64,000 bases of DNA, taken from assembly GCA_002841545.1 (NCBI GenBank), contig PGZZ01000002.1, positions 248,001-312,000 on the forward strand, in the 5' to 3' direction. The notes below the pieces were generated by a model, which did not search any database, was not told the DNA's origin, and worked only from the letters and a program-made list of their open reading frames with translations. The position numbers and the translations under genes were made by a program. Of this stretch, positions 35,960 through 44,504 are shown one piece after another (within the stretch, counting starts at the first letter, position 1; the number at the start of each line of letters is the position of its first letter). This DNA comes from Firmicutes bacterium HGW-Firmicutes-16 (GTDB lineage: Bacteria > Bacillota > Clostridia > Oscillospirales > Oscillospiraceae).

Positions 35960-36000
35960 TTGGTAGACACGCTCAACCAAATTATGAGCATATATAAATC
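35932..36000 (-). promoter_or_regulatory. Purine riboswitch aptamer (guanine type, C74) before guaD
   Basis: Read leftward: P1 GATTTATA with TATAAATT, P2 GCTCA/TGAGC, L2 ending TTGG, J2/3 GTGTCTACC (U48 replaced by G), P3 CAACTA/TAGTTG, L3 ACCTTTAAT, J3/1 UC. C at position 74 points to guanine-type ligands. It shares U73 with the first riboswitch and has clearly diverged from it in the stems, so the fold is conserved by compensation. Confidence 0.88.
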
Positions 36001-36035
36001 ACATATTAAATTGTTAGCTTTTAATCCACAAATGT

Positions 36036-36063
36036 ATTATATAGCAATATTCATAAAATGCAA
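36036..36063 (-). promoter_or_regulatory. Promoter of guaD and its riboswitch
   Basis: Leftward TTGCAT (36058-36063) and TATAAT (36036-36041) are 16 bp apart, 36 bp before the aptamer. Confidence 0.7.
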
Positions 36064-36123
36064 GCTATTTTGAGTTAAAATACTAAGTATTATTTTCAAA
36101 TTGTCAGCATCAGCACCACAAAC

Positions 36124-36159
36124 CATGACCTGCAAGAATAATTATCTTTGCAGGTCATG
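36124..36159 (-). terminator. Terminator hairpin after mogA
   Basis: The 12-bp stem CATGACCTGCAA/TTGCAGGTCATG lies 17 bp past the mogA stop; the trailing U-run is poor, so it may act mainly as an mRNA 3' end. Confidence 0.7.
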
Positions 36160-36175
36160 TAAATTCGTTTTTAAT

Positions 36176-36673
36176 TCAGTTGCTTAATTTTGCGCAGTCG
36201 GCAGGCTCTCCCTGTAGCATAGTGAGTCCGTGCTCAAGTGCAGGCAGAACGGCCTCAAGATTTTCCTTCGCGGCCTTTGGTGAGCCTGGTAGGTTTATTA
36301 TGAGCGTGTCTCGGCGGATGCCAGCCTGAGCGCGAGAGAGCATGGCGCGTGAAGTAATTTTTAGTGACGCATATCGCATGGCTTCAGGAATTCCGGGAGT
36401 GAGCTTTTCGCAGACCGCAAGCGTGGCCTCCGGTGTAACGTCGCATGGGGCAAAGCCGGTTCCGCCTGTAGTGACGATAAGACTTACCGCTCCATCATCC
36501 GCTATTTTTTTTAGTGCGGCTTCGATCTGTTCCTGTTCATCAGGTACTATTAGCGTGAGAGTAACGTCAAATCCGGCGTTCATGAGCATTTTTGTGACGA
36601 GCGGACCACCCTCATCCATTCGTTCACCACGATGGCAACGGTCACTGACGGTAATTACAGCGGCACTGAACAT
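36176..36673 (-). CDS. mogA: Molybdopterin adenylyltransferase, MogA/MoaB family
   Basis: This 165-residue protein has the MoCF-binding signatures SDRCHRGERMDEGGP, TTGGTGFAPCDVTPEA and NLPGSPKA. MogA adenylates molybdopterin before MoeA inserts molybdenum. MoaB-type paralogues look alike, but the TTGGTG and DVTPEA motifs and the presence of moeA favour MogA. Last gene of the Moco operon, 12 bp after modC. Confidence 0.92.
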   Translation of the reverse strand: MFSAAVITVSDRCHRGERMDEGGPLVTKMLMNAGFDVTLTLIVPDEQEQIEAALKKIADDGAVSLIVTTGGTGFAPCDVTPEATLAVCEKLTPGIPEAMRYASLKITSRAMLSRAQAGIRRDTLIINLPGSPKAAKENLEAVLPALEHGLTMLQGEPADCAKLSN

Positions 36674-36685
36674 AACAAATCCTCC

Positions 36686-37729
36686 TTAGCGCAAAAGCAG
36701 AATATCCTGCGGTGCGATACTTATTGTAACTGATTCTTTATCGTGCTGTGCAGACCAAAGCTCTTTCTGAGTCTCCATTCGTATAAGCGGAGCGTCAGAC
36801 CTGCTGCCCACTGGACGCAGCATTATAATTTCGGAAAACACATCTTCTATGACTCTTTCAACCTTGCAGTTTATGGCGTTTTCCTCGCCTAGAGAAGCAA
36901 ATCGGAAATAGTGCGCACGAAGTCCGACGGAGCCAACGCTGTTCGGTACCGGTCTGCCGCATTGCAGAGAAACTGACCATTCGGGAATTTTAACTATGCT
37001 GCCTTCAGGGCTCACGGCAACAAAGTTCTTGCAGCCGGAGAGCCTTGCGGCGGACTCGGTTCCAGGATCATGAAAGAGCGAATCCATTGTGACAACTGGT
37101 TCGGATTTTCCGTTTTCGACTACGCATACGCGGGAGCAGTTTCTGAAAACCTCTCCCCTGTCATGTGAAACCCAGATGACGTTTCCATGAAATTTCGAAA
37201 GAGTATCCATCAGCTCCAGCTCAAGCTGGCTTCTCAGGTAGCTGTCAAGCGCGGAAAACGGCTCATCCAGAAGCAATATTTGAGGATTTGTCGCCAGTAT
37301 TCGGGCGAGAGCCGTTCTCTGCTGCTGACCTCCTGAAAGCTCGTCCGGTCGCTTCTGAGCCTCGTCCTCCAGCCTGAAAGCGCGGAGCATTTCGGTGACG
37401 ACGTCTTTTCGCCTCTTTTTATCGCTCACCGCAGCAGCAATGTTCTGTTCAACTGTCATATTCGGAAACAGGGCGTACTGCTGAAAAAGAAAGCCTACTT
37501 GCCGTTTCTGCGGAGAAAGGTTGATTTTTTTATCGCTGTCGAAGAAAACGCGTCCGTCCAGCTCGATATGTCCCTCGTCGGGTGTCATTATTCCGGAAAT
37601 GCAGCGGAGTGTAACGCTCTTGCCGCATCCCGAGGAACCGAGAAGCGCGAGCGTTTCGTTTTCAGCCTCGAATTTGACATTCAAGTGAAAATCACCGAGG
37701 CGCTTTTTAATATCAACACACAGAGCCAT
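36686..37729 (-). CDS. modC: Molybdate ABC transporter ATPase ModC
   Basis: This 347-residue ATPase has Walker A GSSGCGKS at 31-38, signature LSGGQQQR and Walker B LLLDEPFSALD, followed by a C-terminal region where a TOBE/mop-like molybdate-binding domain is expected. It powers molybdate import with ModB and ModA. Its ATG overlaps the modB stop by one base. Confidence 0.93.
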   Translation of the reverse strand: MALCVDIKKRLGDFHLNVKFEAENETLALLGSSGCGKSVTLRCISGIMTPDEGHIELDGRVFFDSDKKINLSPQKRQVGFLFQQYALFPNMTVEQNIAAAVSDKKRRKDVVTEMLRAFRLEDEAQKRPDELSGGQQQRTALARILATNPQILLLDEPFSALDSYLRSQLELELMDTLSKFHGNVIWVSHDRGEVFRNCSRVCVVENGKSEPVVTMDSLFHDPGTESAARLSGCKNFVAVSPEGSIVKIPEWSVSLQCGRPVPNSVGSVGLRAHYFRFASLGEENAINCKVERVIEDVFSEIIMLRPVGSRSDAPLIRMETQKELWSAQHDKESVTISIAPQDILLLR

Positions 37730-38400
37730 CAGGCCACCACCTTTCGGCGGCGGCTTTTTTCAAGGAAATTTATTGACATAAGAACAATTGCGGAGATTGC
37801 AATGTTCACAAGTACCCATTTCAGGGCAAGCGCATCATCGCCCGTCCGCCAAAGCTGATAAACTGTAGTTGAAATCGTTGCCGTTTTGCCTGGAGTATAT
37901 CCGGCAATCATCGACGTTGCCCCGTATTCGCCCAAGGCGCGGGCAAAAGCCAAAACTGTGCCAGCAAGTATGCCCATTTTACAATAAGGCATGCGGATGC
38001 GCCAGAAAATATAGGTATTCGACAGTCCAAGAGTACGACCGGCATCGGAGAGTGTATTATCGAAGCTCGCAAAGGCGCCGCGGGCAGTGCGGTACATAAG
38101 AGGAAACGCAACGACTACCGATGCAAATATTGCCGACCACCAAGTCATAACGAGCTTTGTGCTGAAAACTTCAAGGAACCATTGACCTATTGGGTGTCTT
38201 GGGCCCAGAAGCCGCAGCAGAAGATAACCGACAACTGTCGGCGGAAGAACGAGCGGCAAAGTAAGCAGCACGTCCAGTATCCCCTTGACTAGCCTTGGCG
38301 TTTTATCAATGTAGTAAGCCGCAATAATACCGACGAAAAAGATGACCATGGTGGCTATAGCGGCTATTCTAAGCGAATTAATCAGCGGAAACCAGTCCAT
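37729..38400 (-). CDS. modB: Molybdate ABC transporter permease ModB
   Basis: This 223-residue membrane protein has about five transmembrane helices and the ABC coupling motif in GRTLGLSNTYIFWRIRMP and EYGATSMIAG. Length and order (modA-modB-modC) fit ModB. Confidence 0.93.
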   Translation of the reverse strand: MDWFPLINSLRIAAIATMVIFFVGIIAAYYIDKTPRLVKGILDVLLTLPLVLPPTVVGYLLLRLLGPRHPIGQWFLEVFSTKLVMTWWSAIFASVVVAFPLMYRTARGAFASFDNTLSDAGRTLGLSNTYIFWRIRMPYCKMGILAGTVLAFARALGEYGATSMIAGYTPGKTATISTTVYQLWRTGDDALALKWVLVNIAISAIVLMSINFLEKSRRRKVVA

Positions 38401-38445
38401 CGCTCACCTCCTAAGCTGTTTTATTAACTATAGAAAAATCGGATA

Positions 38446-38477
38446 AAGGGAAACCTCTGGCTTATGAGATTTCCCTT
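38446..38477 (-). promoter_or_regulatory. Intercistronic stem-loop between modA and modB
   Basis: AAGGGAAA...CTC pairs with GAG...TTTCCCTT in the 114-bp gap. Such stem-loops after binding-protein genes often protect the upstream mRNA, giving more ModA than ModB and ModC. Confidence 0.55.
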
Positions 38478-38514
38478 CGCCGTAGTAGGGCGTTTCCGAC
38501 CATATAATACTACT

Positions 38515-39360
38515 TTAGTTCACCTTTGTAAAACCGACTTTTTCAAATATTGCCATAGCTTCGTCAGTTTTGAGAAAGTCGAGAAATGCCTTTGCGGCTT
38601 CAGGGTTTTTGCTTGCCTTTAGAACTGCGGCGGGATAGACGACCTGTTTGCACATTTCAGTCGTTGCCGTATCGACAACTGTCAAACCTGCCACGTTCGC
38701 GTCAGTCGCATAAACGATACCGCAATCCACTATGCCTTCAGCAACCTGAGTTGTTACTTCCTTTACATTGGTGCCATAAGTGACCTTGCCGGCACTCTCA
38801 AGCGCCGCTATATCCAAATCGAGGTATTTTAGAATTTCAAGAGAATAGCTCCCGACGGGCACGTCGCTATTGCCGATAGCAATCATTTTCGCATTAGCGA
38901 GATCGGCAAACTTCGTAATATTTGCAGGGTTTCCATTGGGAACGACAAGGACAACCTTGTTTTCAAGAATGTTGACACGAGTCGTGGAATCGATAAAATC
39001 AAGCTTATCCGGATTTTTATCGGCGCCCTGCGTGACGTCAAGAGCGTTCATCTGCTTCTGTGCAGCTGAAATGAAAAGGTCGCATTCGGCACCTTCGGAT
39101 ATCTGAGTCATCAGCGTGCCGGATGAATCATAGGTGGGGGTAATTATAACATTAGGCGCGACCGACTTATATAGCTCAATGACCTCAGTGAGAGTTTCGG
39201 TCATTGAAGCTGCCGCAAATACCGTCAGTTCAACGGGCTCCGCCGAGGGCTGAACGGATTCCGCCACAGGTGAGTCGCTCGGCTCGACTGGGGTTTTACC
39301 GCAGGCTGCAAGAGACAGTGACATTACAATTGCAAGGGCCAGTGCTAGAAGCTTTTTCAT
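38515..39360 (-). CDS. modA: Molybdate-binding lipoprotein ModA
   Basis: This 281-residue protein has a lipoprotein signal peptide with lipobox LAAC (Cys20), followed by the ModA fold (VFAAASMTETLTEVIELY, where the Ser residues help bind the oxyanion). It is tethered outside the membrane and delivers molybdate or tungstate to ModBC. It is 22 bp after the MOSC gene, so modABC is part of the Moco operon. Confidence 0.94.
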   Translation of the reverse strand: MKKLLALALAIVMSLSLAACGKTPVEPSDSPVAESVQPSAEPVELTVFAAASMTETLTEVIELYKSVAPNVIITPTYDSSGTLMTQISEGAECDLFISAAQKQMNALDVTQGADKNPDKLDFIDSTTRVNILENKVVLVVPNGNPANITKFADLANAKMIAIGNSDVPVGSYSLEILKYLDLDIAALESAGKVTYGTNVKEVTTQVAEGIVDCGIVYATDANVAGLTVVDTATTEMCKQVVYPAAVLKASKNPEAAKAFLDFLKTDEAMAIFEKVGFTKVN

Positions 39361-39382
39361 GTTGTTTTCTCCTTTATGTTTA

Positions 39383-39823
39383 TTACATTATAGGCGGTAA
39401 CACCGTTAACGTGTCGCCGACGTTTATTGTTCCGCCGTTTAATACTCGGGCGAATACGCCCTCACGGGGCATGATGCAGTCGCCCATTTTTTTGAATATC
39501 TCACAGCCGCTGTGACATTCCTTGCCAATCTGCGTGAGTTCAAGCAGAACATCATTGACTGTAAAACGCGTGCCAACCGGCAGCGATCTGAAATCTATTG
39601 CTGAAACCACAAGGTTTTCGCCGAAAGCGCCGTCGGCAACTTCAGCTCCTCTTGCGCGAAACTCTTCAATTTTGTCGTGTGACAACAGCGAAACCTGACG
39701 GTGCCACTTACCCGCATGGGCATCGCCCTCTATCCCCCAGTCGGTGACGAGCTTGACTGTGCCAATGTTTTTCTTCTGTACGCCTTTTACCGAACTTGTA
39801 CAAACGGCAACAATATTCCCCAT
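39383..39823 (-). CDS. MOSC-domain protein
   Basis: This 146-residue stand-alone MOSC domain has the family core GDAHAGKWHRQVSLLS and FGENLVV, and the Cys in ECHSGCEIF that in relatives carries sulfur. Small MOSC proteins bind or sulfurate the molybdenum cofactor. It lies 8 bp after moaA, in keeping with cofactor handling. Exact role unknown. Confidence 0.88.
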   Translation of the reverse strand: MGNIVAVCTSSVKGVQKKNIGTVKLVTDWGIEGDAHAGKWHRQVSLLSHDKIEEFRARGAEVADGAFGENLVVSAIDFRSLPVGTRFTVNDVLLELTQIGKECHSGCEIFKKMGDCIMPREGVFARVLNGGTINVGDTLTVLPPIM

Positions 39824-39831
39824 AATTTCTC

Positions 39832-40803
39832 TTATCCTCCAATTTGCGACATGATGTGCTGTTCCAGACCCGAGCCGTTTTTTGAGGAAAAGCAGTGCCG
39901 CTCCGGTTTGTTCAAAATCGTCTGACGAAGCACTTCTAAAAGGTCTTCGTCGCTTAATTCAAGCAGTGGGCGGAGCTGCTCTCCGGTGTCATATTGCAGA
40001 CAGGTTTTCAAAAATCCGCTTGCGGTGAGCCGTATACGGTCACATTCGGAACAAAAGGCATGGCTGACTGCGCTTATGAACCCGACGCGTCCGGGAAGAT
40101 TCCCGAGTTTGTAGTATCGGCTTGGGCCTCCGCCTACCTCATTAGGAAGATTGGATAGCTCGCCGAATTCACTTTGCAGTATCTGCGCGAGCTCTGCCTC
40201 CGGTATACCGGTGCATTCTTTGCCAAGCCCTATGGGCATCATCTCGATAAATCGGAGCGACAGTCTATTATTCTGCAGAAAGTGTCGAGTAAGCGGTATT
40301 ATCTCATTTCTGTTAATCTCGGACGGAACGCAGTTAATTTTCACCCTGAGCTCGGGATAGGACAATGCCGCGTCGACAGAGCGCAAAACCTTGTTCACCC
40401 CACTGCGGTGAGTAATTTTCTCAAAGGTTTCTTCACTCAGCGAATCTAGGCTGATGTTAATACCGTCAAGCCCCGCCTCGACAAGCGAGGGCAGATTCTC
40501 AGTAAGAAGCATTCCGTTCGTTGTAAGGTGAACCTTTTCAATGCCATCAATATTCTTGATTTCTCTTACAAGTGAGGGAAGTCCTTTTCTCACCAGAGGT
40601 TCACCGCCGGTGAGACGGACCTTTTTTATACCTAATTTTGCGAGAAGCCGCACGATGCGAACTATTTCCTCAAAACGAAGTATTTCGCTGTGCGGAATTT
40701 GCTTTATACCGTTTTCAGGCATACAGTAAAAACAGCGCAGGTCGCAGCGATCCGTTACGGAAACGCGGACATAATCAATGGTTCTTCCGAAACTGTCAAT
40801 CAT
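39832..40803 (-). CDS. moaA: GTP 3',8-cyclase MoaA
   Basis: This 323-residue radical SAM enzyme makes the first Moco intermediate from GTP. It has the [4Fe-4S] motif CDLRCFYC (C20, C24, C27), a second C-terminal cluster motif CSECDRIRLTASGFLKTC, and a C-terminal Gly-Gly needed for catalysis. ATG 40803 has AAGGAG 6 nt upstream and overlaps the mobB end by 8 bp. moaC, moaD and moaE are not in the window. Confidence 0.96.
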   Translation of the reverse strand: MIDSFGRTIDYVRVSVTDRCDLRCFYCMPENGIKQIPHSEILRFEEIVRIVRLLAKLGIKKVRLTGGEPLVRKGLPSLVREIKNIDGIEKVHLTTNGMLLTENLPSLVEAGLDGINISLDSLSEETFEKITHRSGVNKVLRSVDAALSYPELRVKINCVPSEINRNEIIPLTRHFLQNNRLSLRFIEMMPIGLGKECTGIPEAELAQILQSEFGELSNLPNEVGGGPSRYYKLGNLPGRVGFISAVSHAFCSECDRIRLTASGFLKTCLQYDTGEQLRPLLELSDEDLLEVLRQTILNKPERHCFSSKNGSGLEQHIMSQIGG

Positions 40804-41299
40804 CGTGCGCTCCTTTTTCTGTGTACACGGCAATAAAAGCCGCGATATCCTCCACCGAATCTGGATGAAACAACGGCAGATTCGTTATAAGTTCAAAATC
40901 GCTGATTAAAGCGATACACGTTTCGGGGTCACATACAGGGGAAGTTGACACTCCCCCGCGAACGAGCTCAAGCTTTTTATATGATGAATTCTTGAAGCCT
41001 TCCAATAGTATCAGGTCAGCGTCGGGAAAAAAAGCAATCAGCTCCTTCTCCGAGACAGACGCTCTCCTCGAGAGTGAAAACTTCTCACCGTCAAATACAG
41101 CCGTCCCGCAGGCTCCGGCTGAAAAATACCTAAAGCTGTCAGTCTGCGGAGTATCCGGCGTAAAACCGTGACCGTCGTGCTTAATAACAGCCGTGCGAAT
41201 ATCTTTATCCGCAAGAAGCGGCAGTAGGCGCTCGATAAGGGTCGTTTTGCCGGAATTTTTAACGCCGCTCACAGCCAGAAGCATAGGTCTAGCCGCCAT
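40796..41299 (-). CDS. mobB: Molybdopterin-guanine dinucleotide biosynthesis protein MobB
   Basis: This 167-residue P-loop GTPase-like protein has GVKNSGKTT near residue 12 and a conserved VIKHDGH segment. MobB helps MobA attach GMP to Moco. ATG 41299 follows GGAGGG at 8 nt and overlaps the moeA stop by 11 bp. Confidence 0.93.
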   Translation of the reverse strand: MAARPMLLAVSGVKNSGKTTLIERLLPLLADKDIRTAVIKHDGHGFTPDTPQTDSFRYFSAGACGTAVFDGEKFSLSRRASVSEKELIAFFPDADLILLEGFKNSSYKKLELVRGGVSTSPVCDPETCIALISDFELITNLPLFHPDSVEDIAAFIAVYTEKGAHDD

Positions 41300-42506
41300 A
41301 TATACTACCCTCCAGCATATAAACATTTACAAACGTTCCAACAGGCAAAGGCTCATTTCCCTTTGGAAGCTCAGCTAGGCAGTTGCTGCCGATCATCGTA
41401 CGGAGCTGACCGCTGCCCTGCTCTCCGGCAACAGAAACCGTTCCTTCACTAAGCAGCCCATGCACATATCTGCGTACATTACGCGCTTTTGGAAAGCCAT
41501 CCGAAAGCGTCGCTTTGAAGCGGCGCGCCTCTATGAGTGGGTTCGAAGCAAGAACCGCAAGCGCGGGTCTTGCAAGCAGATCGAATGTGACTGCGCAGGC
41601 AAAAGGATTGCCGGATAGGGCAACAACTGGCTTTCCATTGAGTATCGCTAAAGCAGCAGGCATTCCGGGCTTCATTTCAACGCCATGGAAAATCATTTCA
41701 GCTCCGAGCCTTTTAAGAGCATCCGGAACCAAATCCTTTTGCCCTGCAGAAACTCCGCCCGTACAAATTATAATGTCGGATACTTCGTTAGCCGTTCTAA
41801 AGGCGCTCACTAGTTCAGAAATTTCATCTTGGACATGAGTGATTTGAGAAATGGGTAAATGAAGCTCGTCAAGACGTCCAGCTAAATACGGCGAATTCGA
41901 GCTATAAATTTGTCCCTTTTCGAGCGGAAGCCCGAGAATCTGGAGCTCGTCACCTGTTGATAGCACGGCTACTCTGGGTTTAGGAAAAACCCAGAGCTCC
42001 GTGCAGCCCGCGCTTGCAGCAACGCCGGCAACGGCAGCGGTCACGGTTATTCCACACGGAACAATTTCCGTATCTTTTTGAAAATCTTCGCCCTGCCTGC
42101 AATAGTTTTCAAAAGGTTTCAAAGCTTTATATATTTTTACAGTCTGTTCACCCTCGTCGGTAAGCTCCTGCGGAATGACGCAATCGGCACCCTCAGGGAT
42201 GACGCCGCCTGTCATTATGCGAACTGCCTCACCCTTGCCGACTGTTTGTTCAGCCGGTTTTCCGGCGAAGCTCTGTCCGATTACAAGCAGCGATATTGGA
42301 TTTTCGCGTGAAGCTCCGCCGCTGTCTGTAGCTCTCAGCGCATAGCCGTCATATGGCGAACGCGGAAAGGGCGGCTGATCCATCTGCGCCTTCACGCTCT
42401 CCGCTGTAATGCAGCCTAATGCATCGAAAAGAGGCAACAAAACAGGGGCAAGCGGACTAAGCCTCGCACGAATCAGAGACGTTGCTTCTTCTAAAGTAAT
42501 CCTCAT
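41289..42506 (-). CDS. moeA: Molybdopterin molybdenumtransferase MoeA
   Basis: This 405-residue enzyme inserts molybdenum into adenylated molybdopterin. It shows FPRSPYDGYALR near the start, GGVIPEGADCVIPQE, VLSTGDEL and GGVSAGQKD, and a C-terminal MoeA domain IV. Full-length relative to the family. Confidence 0.95.
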   Translation of the reverse strand: MRITLEEATSLIRARLSPLAPVLLPLFDALGCITAESVKAQMDQPPFPRSPYDGYALRATDSGGASRENPISLLVIGQSFAGKPAEQTVGKGEAVRIMTGGVIPEGADCVIPQELTDEGEQTVKIYKALKPFENYCRQGEDFQKDTEIVPCGITVTAAVAGVAASAGCTELWVFPKPRVAVLSTGDELQILGLPLEKGQIYSSNSPYLAGRLDELHLPISQITHVQDEISELVSAFRTANEVSDIIICTGGVSAGQKDLVPDALKRLGAEMIFHGVEMKPGMPAALAILNGKPVVALSGNPFACAVTFDLLARPALAVLASNPLIEARRFKATLSDGFPKARNVRRYVHGLLSEGTVSVAGEQGSGQLRTMIGSNCLAELPKGNEPLPVGTFVNVYMLEGSIYGG

Positions 42507-42509
42507 TAA

Positions 42510-43535
42510 TCAGTCCCCTTTTCCAAACGGACAGACAGGATAGTGGCATTCTTCACAGCCGAGGCAAAGCCCACCGTGACCAAGCCTTGCAATATCTTCG
42601 CTAGTTACAGCTACACCCGCAACGATACGTGGTAATAGCAAATCGAAAATCGTGGCTTTTGCATACATAACACATCCTGGCAGCCCCATGACCGGAGTTC
42701 CGTCATCAAAGTAACCGAGCAGCATCATGGCTCCCGGTAAAACAGGAGCGCCGTAACGGACAACCCTTGCGCCGCTTTCACGTATAGCGCCCGGCGTCTG
42801 ATCGTCGGGATCGACGCTCATGCCGCCGGTACAAATGACGATATCCGCGCCAGAGTCCTTAGCCTTTAATATCTCTGCCACAAGTATTTTTCGGTCATCT
42901 CCCACAACACTATGATAAATAACGGAAATACCGAAAGCCGCGAGCTTATTAGCAACTACTGGAGTAAAAGCGTCTTTGATAATTCCCTTAGCTACTTCGC
43001 TGCCTGTGGTTATTATCGCGGCGGTTCGGAGCTTCCAAGGCAGTATCGCAAGCAGGGGTTCACTTCCAGCTAATTTTTCAGTCATCTTGATTTTTTCGTC
43101 TTCTATTATTAGGGGAATCACACGCATCCCCGCCAGCTTGTCGCCTTTTTTAACGGCTGTGTTGCCGTGACGGGTCGCAATCATAACTTCGTCTTGCCTA
43201 TTTAGGGCAAGAAGGTGTTCTACATCAACAGTAAATAGACCGTCGCAATCTGCACGAAGCTCAATCTTTCCCTCTTTCGGCTCGTTATGCGTCATATGCT
43301 CATTCTGACACAGGGCTAGAAGCCGATAAGCCGCATCATTTTCGTGCAGCATGCCCGACATCATTTCCCAGACATAAAGATTCTCCTTGCCCATTGAGAG
43401 CAAGACTGGGATGTCCTCCTGCGCTACGACGTGACCCTTGCGGAACCTTGCATCCTTGGTGACACCAGGAATTATCTGGGTTAAATCGTGGCAAAGAACG
43501 TGCCCAACAGCCTCGGTGGTTTTTATCAGCTTCAT
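42510..43535 (-). CDS. MoeA-like molybdopterin-binding protein with C-terminal Cys cluster
   Basis: This 341-residue protein has an N-terminal segment, then the molybdopterin-binding fold (ITTGSEV, CTGGMSVDPDDQTPGAI, GLPGCVMY) found in MoeA and MoaB proteins, and ends in CLGCEECHYPVCPFG, a C-x2-C-x2-C-x4-C set suited to a metal or Fe-S centre. It is a recurrent companion of Moco genes in Clostridia, but its exact function is unknown. ATG 43535 overlaps the mobA stop (ATGA); the frame opens earlier at a TTG. Confidence 0.8.
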   Translation of the reverse strand: MKLIKTTEAVGHVLCHDLTQIIPGVTKDARFRKGHVVAQEDIPVLLSMGKENLYVWEMMSGMLHENDAAYRLLALCQNEHMTHNEPKEGKIELRADCDGLFTVDVEHLLALNRQDEVMIATRHGNTAVKKGDKLAGMRVIPLIIEDEKIKMTEKLAGSEPLLAILPWKLRTAAIITTGSEVAKGIIKDAFTPVVANKLAAFGISVIYHSVVGDDRKILVAEILKAKDSGADIVICTGGMSVDPDDQTPGAIRESGARVVRYGAPVLPGAMMLLGYFDDGTPVMGLPGCVMYAKATIFDLLLPRIVAGVAVTSEDIARLGHGGLCLGCEECHYPVCPFGKGD

Positions 43536-44119
43536 ATGTGTCTCTCTTTCCGACCGCAAAGTGCGTCATATTCCTGTGGTGTGTTGATGTTTTGCAGCCA
43601 CTTTCCACTGCAGGGTGTGTGGTCCATAGGGATGTATTTCACCCTCATATCTTTGTATGCGTTGAGTATTTTATAGTTTTCGGCTATCAGATACTTCTCA
43701 AATACTTGCGATGCCGTTTTCCGATAGACCGCGCAGAGCGGATGCATTCTCCCATCGGAGGTAACGGGAACAACTGCGTCAATTTCCTCATCAAGCTGAG
43801 CGCAAAGGTACTCTCCCAGCTCGCCTTTAAAAAGCGGCAGGTCACACGAAACGACCAATAGCGCATCCGAATCACAAGCCGACAGTGCGGCGTGGATACC
43901 TCCCATGGGTCCGCAGTCGGGATAGATATCTGTGACGGCTGTGTGTTTTATTTCGGGGTACTTTTCCAGATTGTCCAAAGATAAGATGAGTTCCTCGAAA
44001 TTCTCAAGCTCTCCGGCAATGTGCTCAAGGAAAGTTTGACCTTCGATTATTAGTTCAGCTTTGTCTCGGCCCATACGACGGCTTTTACCTCCGTAAAGAA
44101 TGACCGCCCCATATTTCAT
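43532..44119 (-). CDS. mobA: Molybdenum cofactor guanylyltransferase MobA
   Basis: This 195-residue nucleotidyltransferase has LYGGKSRRMGRDKAEL at the start and VSCDLPLF, matching MobA, which makes Mo-bis-MGD. First gene of the ten-gene operon; GGGAGG lies 5 nt before the ATG, 45 nt past the leader terminator. Confidence 0.93.
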   Translation of the reverse strand: MKYGAVILYGGKSRRMGRDKAELIIEGQTFLEHIAGELENFEELILSLDNLEKYPEIKHTAVTDIYPDCGPMGGIHAALSACDSDALLVVSCDLPLFKGELGEYLCAQLDEEIDAVVPVTSDGRMHPLCAVYRKTASQVFEKYLIAENYKILNAYKDMRVKYIPMDHTPCSGKWLQNINTPQEYDALCGRKERHI

Positions 44120-44163
44120 GCGGACCTCCCGCGCTTAACACGCATAATGATTTGTAAAAATTT

Positions 44164-44207
44164 AAAAAGCGACATAGTCACTTTGAAAAAAGTAACCGTG
44201 CCGCTTT
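44164..44207 (-). terminator. Intrinsic terminator before mobA
   Basis: Leftward AAAGCGGCACGGTTACTTT pairs with AAAGTGACTATGTCGCTTT and ends in TTTTT. It ends the leader RNA and must be read through, or bypassed, for mobA expression from the upstream promoter. Confidence 0.87.
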
Positions 44208-44498
44208 ATGCGCAGTTGAATGACAAGCTAAGCACTCAATAAGGGTGCTAAATCCGTCCGTTCCTTTTTTCACAGCGGAAGGCAAGCGCGTTTCCGCACA
44301 AACCTTGGAGACTTGAAGTCTCGGCGCAGTACCATACCCAACGGGCTTAGGTGCTTTTGCTCAAAGAACATATTCAGTTATAAATAATGAGGTTAATCCC
44401 TGTCCGCTATAATTTTTCGATGCGGCAGGGTACGCGTCTGTGCGTCGGCATGAAGAACGAGAGGCATATCTGCCCGCAGTTATTATCTTTCAAGCTTA
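44164..44498 (-). ncRNA. Unassigned structured RNA / leader of the Moco operon
   Basis: A region of about 335 nt between its own promoter and a strong terminator, with no reading frame. At least six hairpins can be drawn in the leftward RNA: GGC-GCC, ACGC-GCGT, CCCTGCCGC with GCGGACAGGG, GAGACTT-AAGTCTC, GCGGAA-TTCCGC, AGCAC-GTGCT. It does not carry the conserved cores of RNase P, tmRNA, SRP or 5S rRNA. It is either a free regulatory RNA or, more likely, a riboswitch-type leader of the molybdenum cofactor operon that begins 45 nt later. A Moco riboswitch is the obvious hypothesis, but could not be confirmed by eye. Confidence 0.6.
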
Positions 44499-44504
44499 TT
44501 CTCT

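Noticed and set aside
44281-44345. Leftward segment CTAAGCCC...ATGGTACTGCG resembling 5S rRNA or a T-box core
   Set aside because: The rest of 5S (5' half and GAGAGTAGG) is absent, and a T-box terminator should follow directly but does not. Treated as chance within an unassigned RNA.
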